Of a stretch of DNA of 14,816 nucleotides, positions 1 to 6,881 are shown in pieces. Origin of the DNA: an uncultured Caryophanales bacterium (GTDB lineage: Bacteria > Bacillota_I > Bacilli_A > RFN20 > CAG-826); contig CALAWM010000146.1 of NCBI GenBank assembly GCA_937895315.1, positions 1-14,816 of the forward strand, in the 5' to 3' direction. Every line of letters begins with the position of its first letter. Position 1 is the first letter of the stretch. Below the pieces are notes generated by a model. That model was not told the origin of the DNA and made no database searches. It was given only the letters and a program-made list of their open reading frames with translations. The translations under genes were made by a program, and so were the position numbers.

Positions 1-78
1 TTCCACTTTTGCGACACCGATACCATCGCTTGTATAGTCGACACCGACAACATTATATATACCGTTTTCTTTTATCAT
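1..78 (-). CDS. Partial 5' end of a probable TRAM-domain 23S rRNA (uracil-5-)methyltransferase (RlmD/RumA-like)
   Basis: Only the first 26 codons lie in the window; the gene runs off the left edge. The visible peptide starts MIKENGIYNVVGVDYTSDGI and continues GVAKVE. It resembles the opening beta strands of the TRAM domain that begins RlmD/RumA-type uracil-C5 methyltransferases, where a D-x-T/S-x-x-G-x-GVAKV pattern is typical. Those enzymes use SAM to methylate uracils in 23S rRNA. The ATG overlaps the metG stop as ATGA (75-78), which suggests translational coupling to metG. The family call rests on this short motif alone; another TRAM-domain protein such as a MiaB-like enzyme is possible, although in those TRAM is C-terminal. 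Confidence 0.5.
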   Translation of the reverse strand, partial: MIKENGIYNVVGVDYTSDGIGVAKVE

Positions 79-1655
79 TTCATTAAACTTTTAATATATT
101 CGACTTCATCATTAACTTTAAGTCTTGGGAAAAGCGGTTCCCCTTTATTTACGGTTTGTCCGCCGATGACACCATATTTCGCTAATAATTCAAATTTTTG
201 TAAATCTTCAGTAATTCCTAATTGGTGGAATAATTCTATAGAAGCATGGAGTAACACAGGCTTTAAAAGCATTGCGCTTATATATAAGTTATTAGCAAGG
301 TGATTCATCGTTGCTTGTAATTCTTCCGTTTTGCCGGCACTAAATAATTCCCATGGTTTGGTATTATCAATATATTTGTTGGAGGCACTAATAAGTTTAA
401 AGACGCTAATAATTCCTTCAGTAACTTTTAAGTCTTTGAAGTTTTCTTGGTATTCTTTAATCGAATTTAACGCAAGTTCTTCAATTTCTTGATCAAAAGC
501 AGTAACTTGACCAAGATATGGGGGAATAACACCATCAAAGTATTTAATAATCATTGAAACAGTACGATTTAATAAATTACCAAAGTCATTTACTAAATCA
601 ACATTAAATCTTTCAACGAATTGTTCTGGGGTAAATTGGCCATCACTGCCAAAATATGTTTCTCTTGCTAAATAATAACGGACAGCGTCAACACCATATC
701 TTTCAATTAAGGGATAAGGATCAATGACATTACCCTTTGATTTTGACATTTTGCCGTCCTTCATCATTAATAATCCGTGGACAAATAGACGATCAGGTTT
801 TCTTAAACCGAGTCCTTCTAAAAACATTGGCCAATAAATGGCGTGAAAACGGGCTATATCTGCCCCTAAAATATGGACAATTTCCGTATCATCACTTTGC
901 CAGAACTTTTGGAATAAAGAATCATCTTCTCCTAAATATCCAAGGGCTGTAATATAGTTAGTTAAAGCATCAAGCCATACATAAATAACGTGTTTTTCAT
1001 TTTCGCGCACTTTAATGCCCCAATCAAAACTCGTCCGGGATACCGCTAATTCACTAAGTCCTGGTTTAATAAAAGTATTAATCATCTCATTTTTCCGGGA
1101 TACTGGAGTGATAAAGTTTGGAACATCATCATAAAACTTCAATAAATCTTCAACGTATTTATTAGTCTTAAAGAAATAAGATTCTTCGCTTGCTCTTTGG
1201 ACTGGTCTTCCGCAATCTGGACACACTTTATTAGGTCCAACTTGAGTATCGGTCCAAAAGGATTCACATGGGGTGCAATACCACCCTTCATAATTACCTA
1301 AATAAATATCGCCTTTTTCTAATAAATATGAAAAAATCTTTTGCACTGTTTCCATATGATTTTTGTTTGTGGTACGAATAAATTGATCGTTAGATATTTC
1401 TAGTTTTTTCCATAACGCATAGAAGCCTTGAACGATATCATCGACAAATTCTTGGGGTGTTTTGCCAACTTTCGCCGCATTTTCTTGGATTTTTTGTCCG
1501 TGTTCATCGCTTCCCGTTAAAAAGTAGACTTCTTTACCTATTAAACGATTATAACGGGCTAAGACGTCAGTTAAAACGGTGCTATATGCGTGACCAATAT
1601 GAAGTTTCGCACTTGGATAATATATGGGGGTTGTAATGTAAAAGCGTTTTTTCAT
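75..1655 (-). CDS. metG: Methionyl-tRNA synthetase
   Basis: Charges tRNA-Met with methionine in the cytoplasm (class I aminoacyl-tRNA synthetase). The 526-residue protein has the HIGH signature at residues 19-22 and KMSKS at 302-306. Between them sits a zinc knuckle of four cysteines (C127, C130, C145, C148). The C-terminal third is the helical anticodon-binding domain. It ends near residue 526, so it lacks the Trbp111-like tRNA-binding extension of the longer B. subtilis and E. coli enzymes (about 660-680 residues); this is a known shorter form rather than a truncation. The ATG at 1655 is preceded by a GAGGT ribosome site. The stop overlaps the next gene by ATGA. Only about 20 bases separate its start from the terminator hairpin behind rpmE, so its promoter is not obvious; read-through from rpmE is the simplest source. 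Confidence 0.97.
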   Translation of the reverse strand: MKKRFYITTPIYYPSAKLHIGHAYSTVLTDVLARYNRLIGKEVYFLTGSDEHGQKIQENAAKVGKTPQEFVDDIVQGFYALWKKLEISNDQFIRTTNKNHMETVQKIFSYLLEKGDIYLGNYEGWYCTPCESFWTDTQVGPNKVCPDCGRPVQRASEESYFFKTNKYVEDLLKFYDDVPNFITPVSRKNEMINTFIKPGLSELAVSRTSFDWGIKVRENEKHVIYVWLDALTNYITALGYLGEDDSLFQKFWQSDDTEIVHILGADIARFHAIYWPMFLEGLGLRKPDRLFVHGLLMMKDGKMSKSKGNVIDPYPLIERYGVDAVRYYLARETYFGSDGQFTPEQFVERFNVDLVNDFGNLLNRTVSMIIKYFDGVIPPYLGQVTAFDQEIEELALNSIKEYQENFKDLKVTEGIISVFKLISASNKYIDNTKPWELFSAGKTEELQATMNHLANNLYISAMLLKPVLLHASIELFHQLGITEDLQKFELLAKYGVIGGQTVNKGEPLFPRLKVNDEVEYIKSLMK

Positions 1656-1675
1656 TGATTACCTCGATGTTCTAC

Positions 1676-1701
1676 AAAAAACTGCTACGGAAGTAGCAGT
1701 T
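1676..1701 (-). terminator. Rho-independent terminator after rpmE, upstream of metG
   Basis: A perfect 9-bp stem, AACTGCTAC (1680-1688) and GTAGCAGTT (1693-1701), encloses a 4-base loop. On the minus strand it is followed by a run of T (complement of 1676-1680). It sits 16 bases after the rpmE stop and about 20 bases before the metG start, so it would limit or regulate read-through into metG. Confidence 0.8.
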
Positions 1702-1717
1702 ATTCGTTTTAGTGATT

Positions 1718-1921
1718 TTATTTAATTCCGTATTTTTTATTGAATTTATCAACACGTCCATCAGCTTGGGTAAATCTTTGTTTGCCCGTATAAAATGGAT
1801 GGCATTTGGAACATGTATCAACCCGGATTTCTTTTTTGGTTGATAAAGCTTCAAATTCAGTACCACAGCTTACACAAGTAACTGTGATTTTATTCATGTT
1901 TGGGTGAATACCTTTTTTCAT
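1718..1921 (-). CDS. rpmE: 50S ribosomal protein bL31, zinc-binding type
   Basis: Small protein of the large ribosomal subunit, 67 residues, a normal length for the family. It has the four zinc-ligand cysteines of the C+ form: C16-V-S-C19 and C37-S-K-C40, the latter inside the family signature [12 protein letters not shown]. The start at 1921 has a strong AAGGAGA ribosome site. It is transcribed from a good promoter at 1974-2002 and followed by a terminator at 1676-1701. Because this is the zinc-containing paralogue, it is expected to be made when zinc is plentiful. No zinc-free paralogue is visible in the window, although a zinc-uptake operon lies about 5 kb away. Confidence 0.97.
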   Translation of the reverse strand: MKKGIHPNMNKITVTCVSCGTEFEALSTKKEIRVDTCSKCHPFYTGKQRFTQADGRVDKFNKKYGIK

Positions 1922-1973
1922 AATTTCTCCTTCCGCCTAGGACAAGAACGTTCATCCTAAGTAAGCATAGGTA

Positions 1974-2002
1974 ATAATAACATTATTAAATGAGTTTGAC
2001 AA
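1974..2002 (-). promoter_or_regulatory. Sigma-A-type promoter of rpmE, with extended -10
   Basis: On the minus strand the -35 is TTGTCA (1997-2002). A 17-base spacer leads to the -10 TATTAT (1974-1979), preceded by TGT, giving an extended -10 (TGTTATTAT). The predicted start near 1967 leaves a leader of about 46 bases. The -10 lies within an AT-rich inverted repeat (TAATAA-2-TTATTA), which may be chance. Confidence 0.8.
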
Positions 2003-2035
2003 CAATTATTTATTTTTTCGGATGAGTTAGTACTT

Positions 2036-2041
2036 TATAAT
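2036..2041 (+). promoter_or_regulatory. Possible -10 element for the ABC exporter operon
   Basis: A consensus TATAAT lies 115 bases upstream of the ABC ATPase start, but the -35 position holds only a T-run. No better promoter was found between rpmE and the ATPase. The same gap has a short inverted repeat, GACG-5-CGTC, at about 2096-2108 that could be an operator. Confidence 0.3.
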
Positions 2042-2155
2042 ATTCTTTTTCTCAATTTAAGTAAATTTTTAAGCTCCTTTTTAATTGAATAAGTAGACGT
2101 ATATCGTCAATGTTGTTTGCTTTACTTACCTATCATAAAAAGATAAGATTTATTC

Positions 2156-3061
2156 ATGGATTATATCTTGGAAGTAAAAAATCTGAAGAAAAGTTATGGA
2201 TCCCTTGAGGCTGTCAAAAATGTCTCATTCCAAGTGCGGCGCCAGTCACTTTTTTCGTTTTTAGGTCCTAATGGCGCCGGTAAATCCACTACAATCAATA
2301 TTATCTCAACCTTATTAAGTAAAGATGGTGGCGAAGTAACACTCAACGGGGAAAGTGGTGAAACATATTTCCGTAATAAAATTGGTGTCGTATTCCAAAA
2401 TAATATATTGGATGATAATCTCACGGTTAAAGAAAACCTTCTATATCGGGGCTCACTATATATTAATAATAAAAAAGGTGTATTAGAGCGCTATAAAGAA
2501 CTACGCTCCTATCTCCAATTCACAGAGTTTGAGAATCAAAAATTTAAAACATTATCGGGTGGTCAAAAAAGAAGGGCAGAAATCGCCAGAGCCCTTTTTT
2601 CGAATCCAGAAATATTATTGTTAGATGAGCCAACAACCGGCCTTGATCCTGAAACCCGAAAAGTTGTATGGAAGGTTATTGGCGACTTACGGGCAAATAA
2701 AGGAATGACTATTTTTCTTACAACCCACTACATGGAAGAAGCAAGTGAAGCCGATCATGTGGTAATCATTAATAAAGGTGAAATAGTCGCCGAAGGCACT
2801 CCTTCGATGCTTAAAGAAAAATATTCTAAAGACCGTTTAAAAATTGTGGCAACAGATAAAGAAAAATTGGTGGAATTACTTAATAATCTAGGGCGGGATT
2901 TTAAAAAAATATCTGATGAATACGTAATAATCGTGCAAAACGCAGACGAAACTATTAAATTACTAAATTGTCTTAAACCCTTCATCAAACAATTTGAGGT
3001 ACTTAAGGGATCTATGGATGATGTCTTTATTGAAGTGATTGGTGGTAATAACCATGTATAA
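2156..3061 (+). CDS. ABC-2 type exporter, ATP-binding subunit (DrrA-like)
   Basis: Cytoplasmic ATPase that powers a two-gene exporter with the following permease; the substrate is unknown. The 301-residue protein has Walker A GPNGAGKST (37-45), Q-loop near Q81, signature LSGGQ (133-137), Walker B ILLLDE (153-158) and the switch histidine H191. The C-terminal 80 residues form the accessory domain common in DrrA/CcmA-type drug and lipid exporter ATPases. The ATG at 2156 has no good ribosome site (only weak AAGATAAG upstream), yet it places the first residues where the family normally starts. It overlaps the permease by 8 bases, pointing to a coupled pair. No dedicated regulator is adjacent, and antibiotic, bacteriocin or lipid export cannot be told apart from the sequence. 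Confidence 0.93.
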   Translation: MDYILEVKNLKKSYGSLEAVKNVSFQVRRQSLFSFLGPNGAGKSTTINIISTLLSKDGGEVTLNGESGETYFRNKIGVVFQNNILDDNLTVKENLLYRGSLYINNKKGVLERYKELRSYLQFTEFENQKFKTLSGGQKRRAEIARALFSNPEILLLDEPTTGLDPETRKVVWKVIGDLRANKGMTIFLTTHYMEEASEADHVVIINKGEIVAEGTPSMLKEKYSKDRLKIVATDKEKLVELLNNLGRDFKKISDEYVIIVQNADETIKLLNCLKPFIKQFEVLKGSMDDVFIEVIGGNNHV

Positions 3062-3923
3062 TCTTCGCTCATTAATTGCCCGCAATATAAAGGTTTACTT
3101 CCGAGATAAAGCTGCTGTTTTCTTCTCATTTTTATCAATTATCATTCTTCTTTCCTTATATCTTCTTTTCCTTGGTCGGCAGTATACAAGTGGCGAATGG
3201 TTTTCTGGTGTCTCCGATAGTTTAAAGTCATTCCTCACAACCGGAGTTATTATGGGGGGTGTACTCGTCATCAATACTGTTTCATTATCCCTTGGGGTAA
3301 TGGGTTCGATTGTAAGTGACTTAGAATCGCGGAAACTTGAAGGGTTTTTGGTTACACCAATTCCTCGATATAAAATTACGCTTGCCTATTACGTATCTGC
3401 CATAATTGTTACATCCGTCTTAACATTAATAATGTGGTTGTTGACGGTTCTTTATGTTGGTATTTTTTCGGGATATTGGTATTCATTTGCAACTTTTTCT
3501 CTTGCTTCGTTACTTATTATTCTATATACATTTTTATCGTCCGCGATGATGCTTTTCTTGGTAAGTCTAATCAAATCACAAAACGCTTTTGGTGCTCTTT
3601 CAGGTGTCTTAGGAACTGTCATTGGGTTCATCAGCGGAATATATATGCCGCTTGAAGTTCTCGGTGAATTTATGACAAAAGTTGCATCATTAAATCCTTT
3701 TACCCACATGACAATATTGTTAAAACAAGTGCTTTTAAAAGAACCATATGCATTACTTCATGAAGAATTCGTGTCGGCAATTGAAACCCCATTTGGCACC
3801 AAGGAAATTGGGATATTTGGGATTCATGTTGATATGATTTATTTAATGCTATTCACAGGTATTGTTGCTTTTATACTTCTTTTCTTTAGTTATCACAACA
3901 TGAATAAAAAGATGAAACGATAA
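3054..3923 (+). CDS. ABC-2 type exporter, permease subunit
   Basis: Integral membrane partner of the preceding ATPase. From the ATG at 3054 it is 289 residues, with about six hydrophobic segments: 22-40, 63-87, 110-139, 145-172, 178-200 and 261-280. The hydrophilic stretch before the third segment, SDLESRKLEGFLVTPIPRYK (88-107), is the coupling-helix region typical of ABC-2 permeases. A TTG start at 3039 is in frame and would add five residues, but the ATG has a GGTGG-like site and gives the usual short N-terminus. It overlaps the ATPase stop by 8 bases. A hairpin at 3992-4019 probably ends the transcript. Specificity cannot be assigned. Confidence 0.9.
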   Translation: MYNLRSLIARNIKVYFRDKAAVFFSFLSIIILLSLYLLFLGRQYTSGEWFSGVSDSLKSFLTTGVIMGGVLVINTVSLSLGVMGSIVSDLESRKLEGFLVTPIPRYKITLAYYVSAIIVTSVLTLIMWLLTVLYVGIFSGYWYSFATFSLASLLIILYTFLSSAMMLFLVSLIKSQNAFGALSGVLGTVIGFISGIYMPLEVLGEFMTKVASLNPFTHMTILLKQVLLKEPYALLHEEFVSAIETPFGTKEIGIFGIHVDMIYLMLFTGIVAFILLFFSYHNMNKKMKR

Positions 3924-3991
3924 ATATTTCTAATAATTTGTTGAAAATAACATTAATTTTCGTGAAAATTTCATAATAAAGCGCTTTTTTC

Positions 3992-4023
3992 ATAATATTC
4001 ACCTTTAAGGTGTTATTATTTTT
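3992..4023 (+). terminator. Probable terminator after the ABC exporter pair
   Basis: The core stem CACC/GGTG (4000-4003 with 4009-4012) is extended by ATAATA/TATTAT (3992-3997 with 4014-4019) across a small internal loop. Five T residues (4019-4023) follow. It is AT-rich, so moderate in strength. It overlaps the extended -10 proposed for tldD. Confidence 0.5.
4011..4019 (+). promoter_or_regulatory. Possible extended -10 promoter of tldDE
   Basis: TGTTATTAT is identical to the extended -10 of the rpmE promoter. No good -35 precedes it. Transcription would begin near 4026, leaving a leader of about 17 bases that holds the AGGAGG ribosome site at 4030-4035. It lies in the right arm of the terminator hairpin, so the two functions share sequence. 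Confidence 0.4.
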
Positions 4024-4042
4024 AGGTTAGGAGGAAAAAGTT

Positions 4043-5437
4043 ATGATATCGAAAAAACTAGCCCTCGAAGTGTTAAATGTCGCACTAAGTACCGGAGGAG
4101 ATTTCGCCGAAATTTTCTTAGAAGAAACACATAGTGCCACCTATTTAGTAGAAAATGGTAAAACCCAACCCCCTACTACTTCTTTAACCTATGGCGCGGG
4201 TATTAGAATTTTAAAAGATTTACAAAGTGTCTACGGACACACCAGTGATTTAAGTAAAAAAGGTTTGCTTAAACTCGCTACTACACTAAGTGCAGCCCAA
4301 AATGCACCACAAACCCATAAAGTTGAACAAATCAGAAAGGTAAATGTTAAGAAAAATCATACTTCAACCCGGAGTATTGAATCGCTTAATGTTGAAGAAA
4401 TTATTGAAAAATTAAAAGTCGCTAACCTTATTATTTCAACTTATGATAGCCGAATCGTTCGTTCCATTACTGGTTTAATTACCGAAGTAAGAAACATTAC
4501 CATCTTCAATAGTGAAGGTAAACAATTTGATGATAAACAAGAACGACTTAGAATGTATTTCCAAGCCATTGCTATGGCTCCCAATGCCTTTGAAGTTGGT
4601 TTTAATGGTCCAGGTGCCCATCAAGGTTTTGAATACATTGAAGGTTTAGATTTAGAAAAGACTGCGCGTGAAGTTGCCGATCTTGCCATCCGAAAATTAA
4701 GTGCGGTTGAATGTCCAAGCGGCAAAATGCCGGTCGTAATTGGTAACGGGTTTGGAGGCGTCATCTTCCACGAAGCATGCGGTCACCCACTTGAAGCAAG
4801 TGCCGTGAGTAAAGGGTTATCACCTTTTGCCGGGAAAATTGGCCAAAAAGTTGCCCATGAAGCCGTTACGGCAATCGATGATGGCACAATTGTTAACGCC
4901 TGGGGATCAAATAACATTGATGACGAGGGTGTTAAAACTACAAAAATCGTATTAATTAAAAACGGTATTTTACAAAACTATATTGTTGACCGTTTTAATG
5001 GGCGGAGAATGAATGCTGAAAGTACTGGCTCAGGCCGCCGGCAAAACTATCAATATGAACCAACAAGCCGGATGTCTAATACTTATATTGCTCCCGGAAA
5101 ACATACGACTGAAGAAATTATCAGTAGTGTAAAACTTGGTTTATACGCAAAATCACTTGGTGGCGGATCGGTTAATCCTGCAACTGGTGACTTCAACTTT
5201 GCCTGTGAAGAGGCCTATATTATTCGTGATGGAAAAGTTGCTGAACTTGTCAAAGGGGCCTCGCTTATTGGTAATGGCGCCGATATCTTAATGAAAATTG
5301 ACATGGTTGCTGGTGACTTAGACCGTGCCCAAGGCATGTGTGGCGCCGCCAGTGGCTCCATTCCTGTTGAAGTTGGGCAACCCACAATCCGCGTAGATGA
5401 AATTACTGTTGGGGGACGTGGAGGTGCTTTAAAATGA
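4043..5437 (+). CDS. tldD: TldD metalloprotease subunit
   Basis: Catalytic half of the TldD/TldE heterodimeric protease. In E. coli this complex trims peptides such as microcin B17 and degrades the antitoxin CcdA; its role in this organism is unknown. The 464-residue protein has the zinc-binding HExxxH motif as HEACGH at 243-248. The third metal ligand, a C-terminal cysteine, is C433 in GMCGAASG, followed by the family ending IPVEVGQPTIRV. Length is normal for the family. The ATG at 4043 has an ideal AGGAGG site. The stop overlaps the tldE start (ATGA, 5434-5437), which fits equal production of both subunits. Confidence 0.95.
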   Translation: MISKKLALEVLNVALSTGGDFAEIFLEETHSATYLVENGKTQPPTTSLTYGAGIRILKDLQSVYGHTSDLSKKGLLKLATTLSAAQNAPQTHKVEQIRKVNVKKNHTSTRSIESLNVEEIIEKLKVANLIISTYDSRIVRSITGLITEVRNITIFNSEGKQFDDKQERLRMYFQAIAMAPNAFEVGFNGPGAHQGFEYIEGLDLEKTAREVADLAIRKLSAVECPSGKMPVVIGNGFGGVIFHEACGHPLEASAVSKGLSPFAGKIGQKVAHEAVTAIDDGTIVNAWGSNNIDDEGVKTTKIVLIKNGILQNYIVDRFNGRRMNAESTGSGRRQNYQYEPTSRMSNTYIAPGKHTTEEIISSVKLGLYAKSLGGGSVNPATGDFNFACEEAYIIRDGKVAELVKGASLIGNGADILMKIDMVAGDLDRAQGMCGAASGSIPVEVGQPTIRVDEITVGGRGGALK

Positions 5438-6753
5438 ATATAAATAAGTTTTTTGAACTCGCAAAGGAAAAGGGTTTAGAAGCCGCCGAAGTTGTAATTA
5501 TGCGTTCAACTTCAACCGACATGAGTGTTTATAACAAAAGTATTGAAAATTACTCAATGGCATCAACCATTAATATTTATGCCCGCGGTATATATAACGG
5601 ACAAATGGGTTTTGCTATGAGTGAAAAAGACGATAAAACAACTGCCCAATATTTAATCTCACAAATTAAAGCCGCAGCTAGTGTCTCAGAAAGTGAAGAT
5701 TTAAGTATTATTTTCCAAGGTAGTGAAAAGTATAAGAAACGTAACTTCTATAACAATGAGCTTGAACACATTAGTGAATCTGCTAAATTGGAAAAACTTT
5801 TTGAAATTGAAGAAAAATTACGTAATTCTAATTCTAAAATTAGTGATATTGAAGGGGTTGGTTACAATGAAGTTGAAAGTGATCAACGATTCTATAATTC
5901 CTATGGTTTAAAACTTGCTACCAAACAAAATTACTACTACTATCATGCTTCAGTCGTTGCTAAAGATGGTGATGATGTCAAAACTAGTTACAAAGTATTT
6001 TTAGATAACGACTTCACCAAGTTTGATGTTGATTCATTTGTCAAAGACCTTTCTGAAAGTGTCATTAAAAAATTAGGGGGGAAACCAACGGAAACCAAGA
6101 GTTATCCGGTCGTCTTTAATCCACGGATGACTGCTAGTTTATTAGGAGCTTACCTTAGTAGCGCTAGCGCTGACCGCGTTGAAAAAAGAACATCACTTTT
6201 TGCCGATAAATTAAATGGGCGTGTTGCAAGTTCAAAGGTAACTGTCCTCGATGCTCCACTTACAAAGAACATCTTCTATCGTTATTTTGATGATGAAGGG
6301 GTTGCTAAAACGAATAAACCAATTATTAAAAATGGGATTTTACAAACATTCTTGCATAACCTAAGCACTGCCACTAAAATGGGCGTTGAACCAACTGGTC
6401 ACGGTCGTAATACTGGTGGAAAAATAAGTGTAGGGATCTCCAATATCACCCTTAAACCCGGTCGCGTTGACTTTGACACCATGATTAAAGATGTTAAAGA
6501 AGGCGTCTTAATTACTGAACTTATGGGTCTTCATAGCGGACTTAATCCGACAAGTGGCGACTTTAGTCTCCAAGCAAGTGGCTTTATGATTAAAGATGGC
6601 AAAGTTGGTGAACCCGTCAATCTTATTACCGTCGCGGGGAACTTAATTAAATTATTTAAAGACGTCCAAGCCGTCAGTAATGAAAACGAATTACAACTAA
6701 GTAGTTACACAACTTCAAGTATTCTCGTTAAAAACTTAAATATCGCTGGTTAA
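5434..6753 (+). CDS. tldE: TldE/PmbA, non-catalytic partner of TldD
   Basis: Second subunit of the TldD/TldE protease (PmbA in E. coli). The 439-residue protein shares the PmbA/TldA fold but, as expected for TldE, has no HExxxH motif. Family features are visible in the C-terminal half, such as a glycine-rich HGRNTGGK stretch and the GLHSGLNPTSGDFSLQASGF block, which parallels the GGGSVNPATGDFNF block of TldD. It is translated from an ATG overlapping the tldD stop. Two hairpins follow: one spanning the stop codon and a stronger one with a U-tract. No other gene lies in the operon, so the substrate cannot be inferred from context. Confidence 0.94.
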   Translation: MNINKFFELAKEKGLEAAEVVIMRSTSTDMSVYNKSIENYSMASTINIYARGIYNGQMGFAMSEKDDKTTAQYLISQIKAAASVSESEDLSIIFQGSEKYKKRNFYNNELEHISESAKLEKLFEIEEKLRNSNSKISDIEGVGYNEVESDQRFYNSYGLKLATKQNYYYYHASVVAKDGDDVKTSYKVFLDNDFTKFDVDSFVKDLSESVIKKLGGKPTETKSYPVVFNPRMTASLLGAYLSSASADRVEKRTSLFADKLNGRVASSKVTVLDAPLTKNIFYRYFDDEGVAKTNKPIIKNGILQTFLHNLSTATKMGVEPTGHGRNTGGKISVGISNITLKPGRVDFDTMIKDVKEGVLITELMGLHSGLNPTSGDFSLQASGFMIKDGKVGEPVNLITVAGNLIKLFKDVQAVSNENELQLSSYTTSSILVKNLNIAG

Positions 6754-6765
6754 TTTATAACCAGT

Positions 6766-6807
6766 AAGCACCATTTCATTTAAAAAGAGTGTATGGTGCT
6801 TTTTTTG
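6766..6807 (+). terminator. Rho-independent terminator of tldDE
   Basis: A perfect 9-bp stem, AAGCACCAT (6766-6774) and ATGGTGCTT (6793-6801), has an 18-base loop and seven T residues from 6801. A separate 7-bp hairpin, CTGGTTA/TAACCAG (6746-6764), straddles the tldE stop just before it and may protect the 3' end. Confidence 0.85.
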
Positions 6808-6819
6808 TAATCGTTTCTC

Positions 6820-6846
6820 TTGTGTTTGCTCCTGGTTTGTTATACT
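6820..6846 (+). promoter_or_regulatory. Promoter of the znuACB-zur operon
   Basis: Extended -10 TGTTATACT (6838-6846; hexamer TATACT 6841-6846). A weak -35 TTGTGT at 6820-6825 gives a short 15-base spacer, so the extended -10 probably carries the promoter. The predicted start, near 6853, falls inside the palindromic operator at 6852-6866. Confidence 0.65.
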
Positions 6847-6851
6847 CTAAA

Positions 6852-6866
6852 TGCGAATCATTCGCA
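6852..6866 (+). promoter_or_regulatory. Candidate Zur operator (7-1-7 palindrome)
   Basis: TGCGAATCATTCGCA is a perfect 7-1-7 inverted repeat. Fur-family boxes in Firmicutes share this architecture and the AATNATT core (B. subtilis Zur TCGTAATNATTACGA, Fur TGATAATNATTATCA). It covers the predicted transcription start, a position where a repressor would block initiation. The operon it precedes encodes a zinc transporter and a Fur-family regulator, so Zur is the likely ligand. Confidence 0.75.
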
Positions 6867-6881
6867 AAAAGGAAAAGAAAA

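Noticed and set aside
2755..3138. Open frames on the strand opposite the ABC genes, and similar antisense frames at 7125-7364 and 8473-8826
   Set aside because: No ribosome sites, no recognisable domains, and all lie opposite well-supported genes.
3978..3987. AAAGCGCTTT palindrome as a terminator
   Set aside because: It is a 10-base self-complementary site with no room for a loop and a weak stem; the hairpin at 3992-4019 is a better candidate.
6789..6881. In-frame upstream ATG that would extend znuA by 31 residues
   Set aside because: It lies in the tldE terminator and spans the znu promoter and operator; the downstream ATG has a ribosome site and begins a proper lipoprotein signal peptide.
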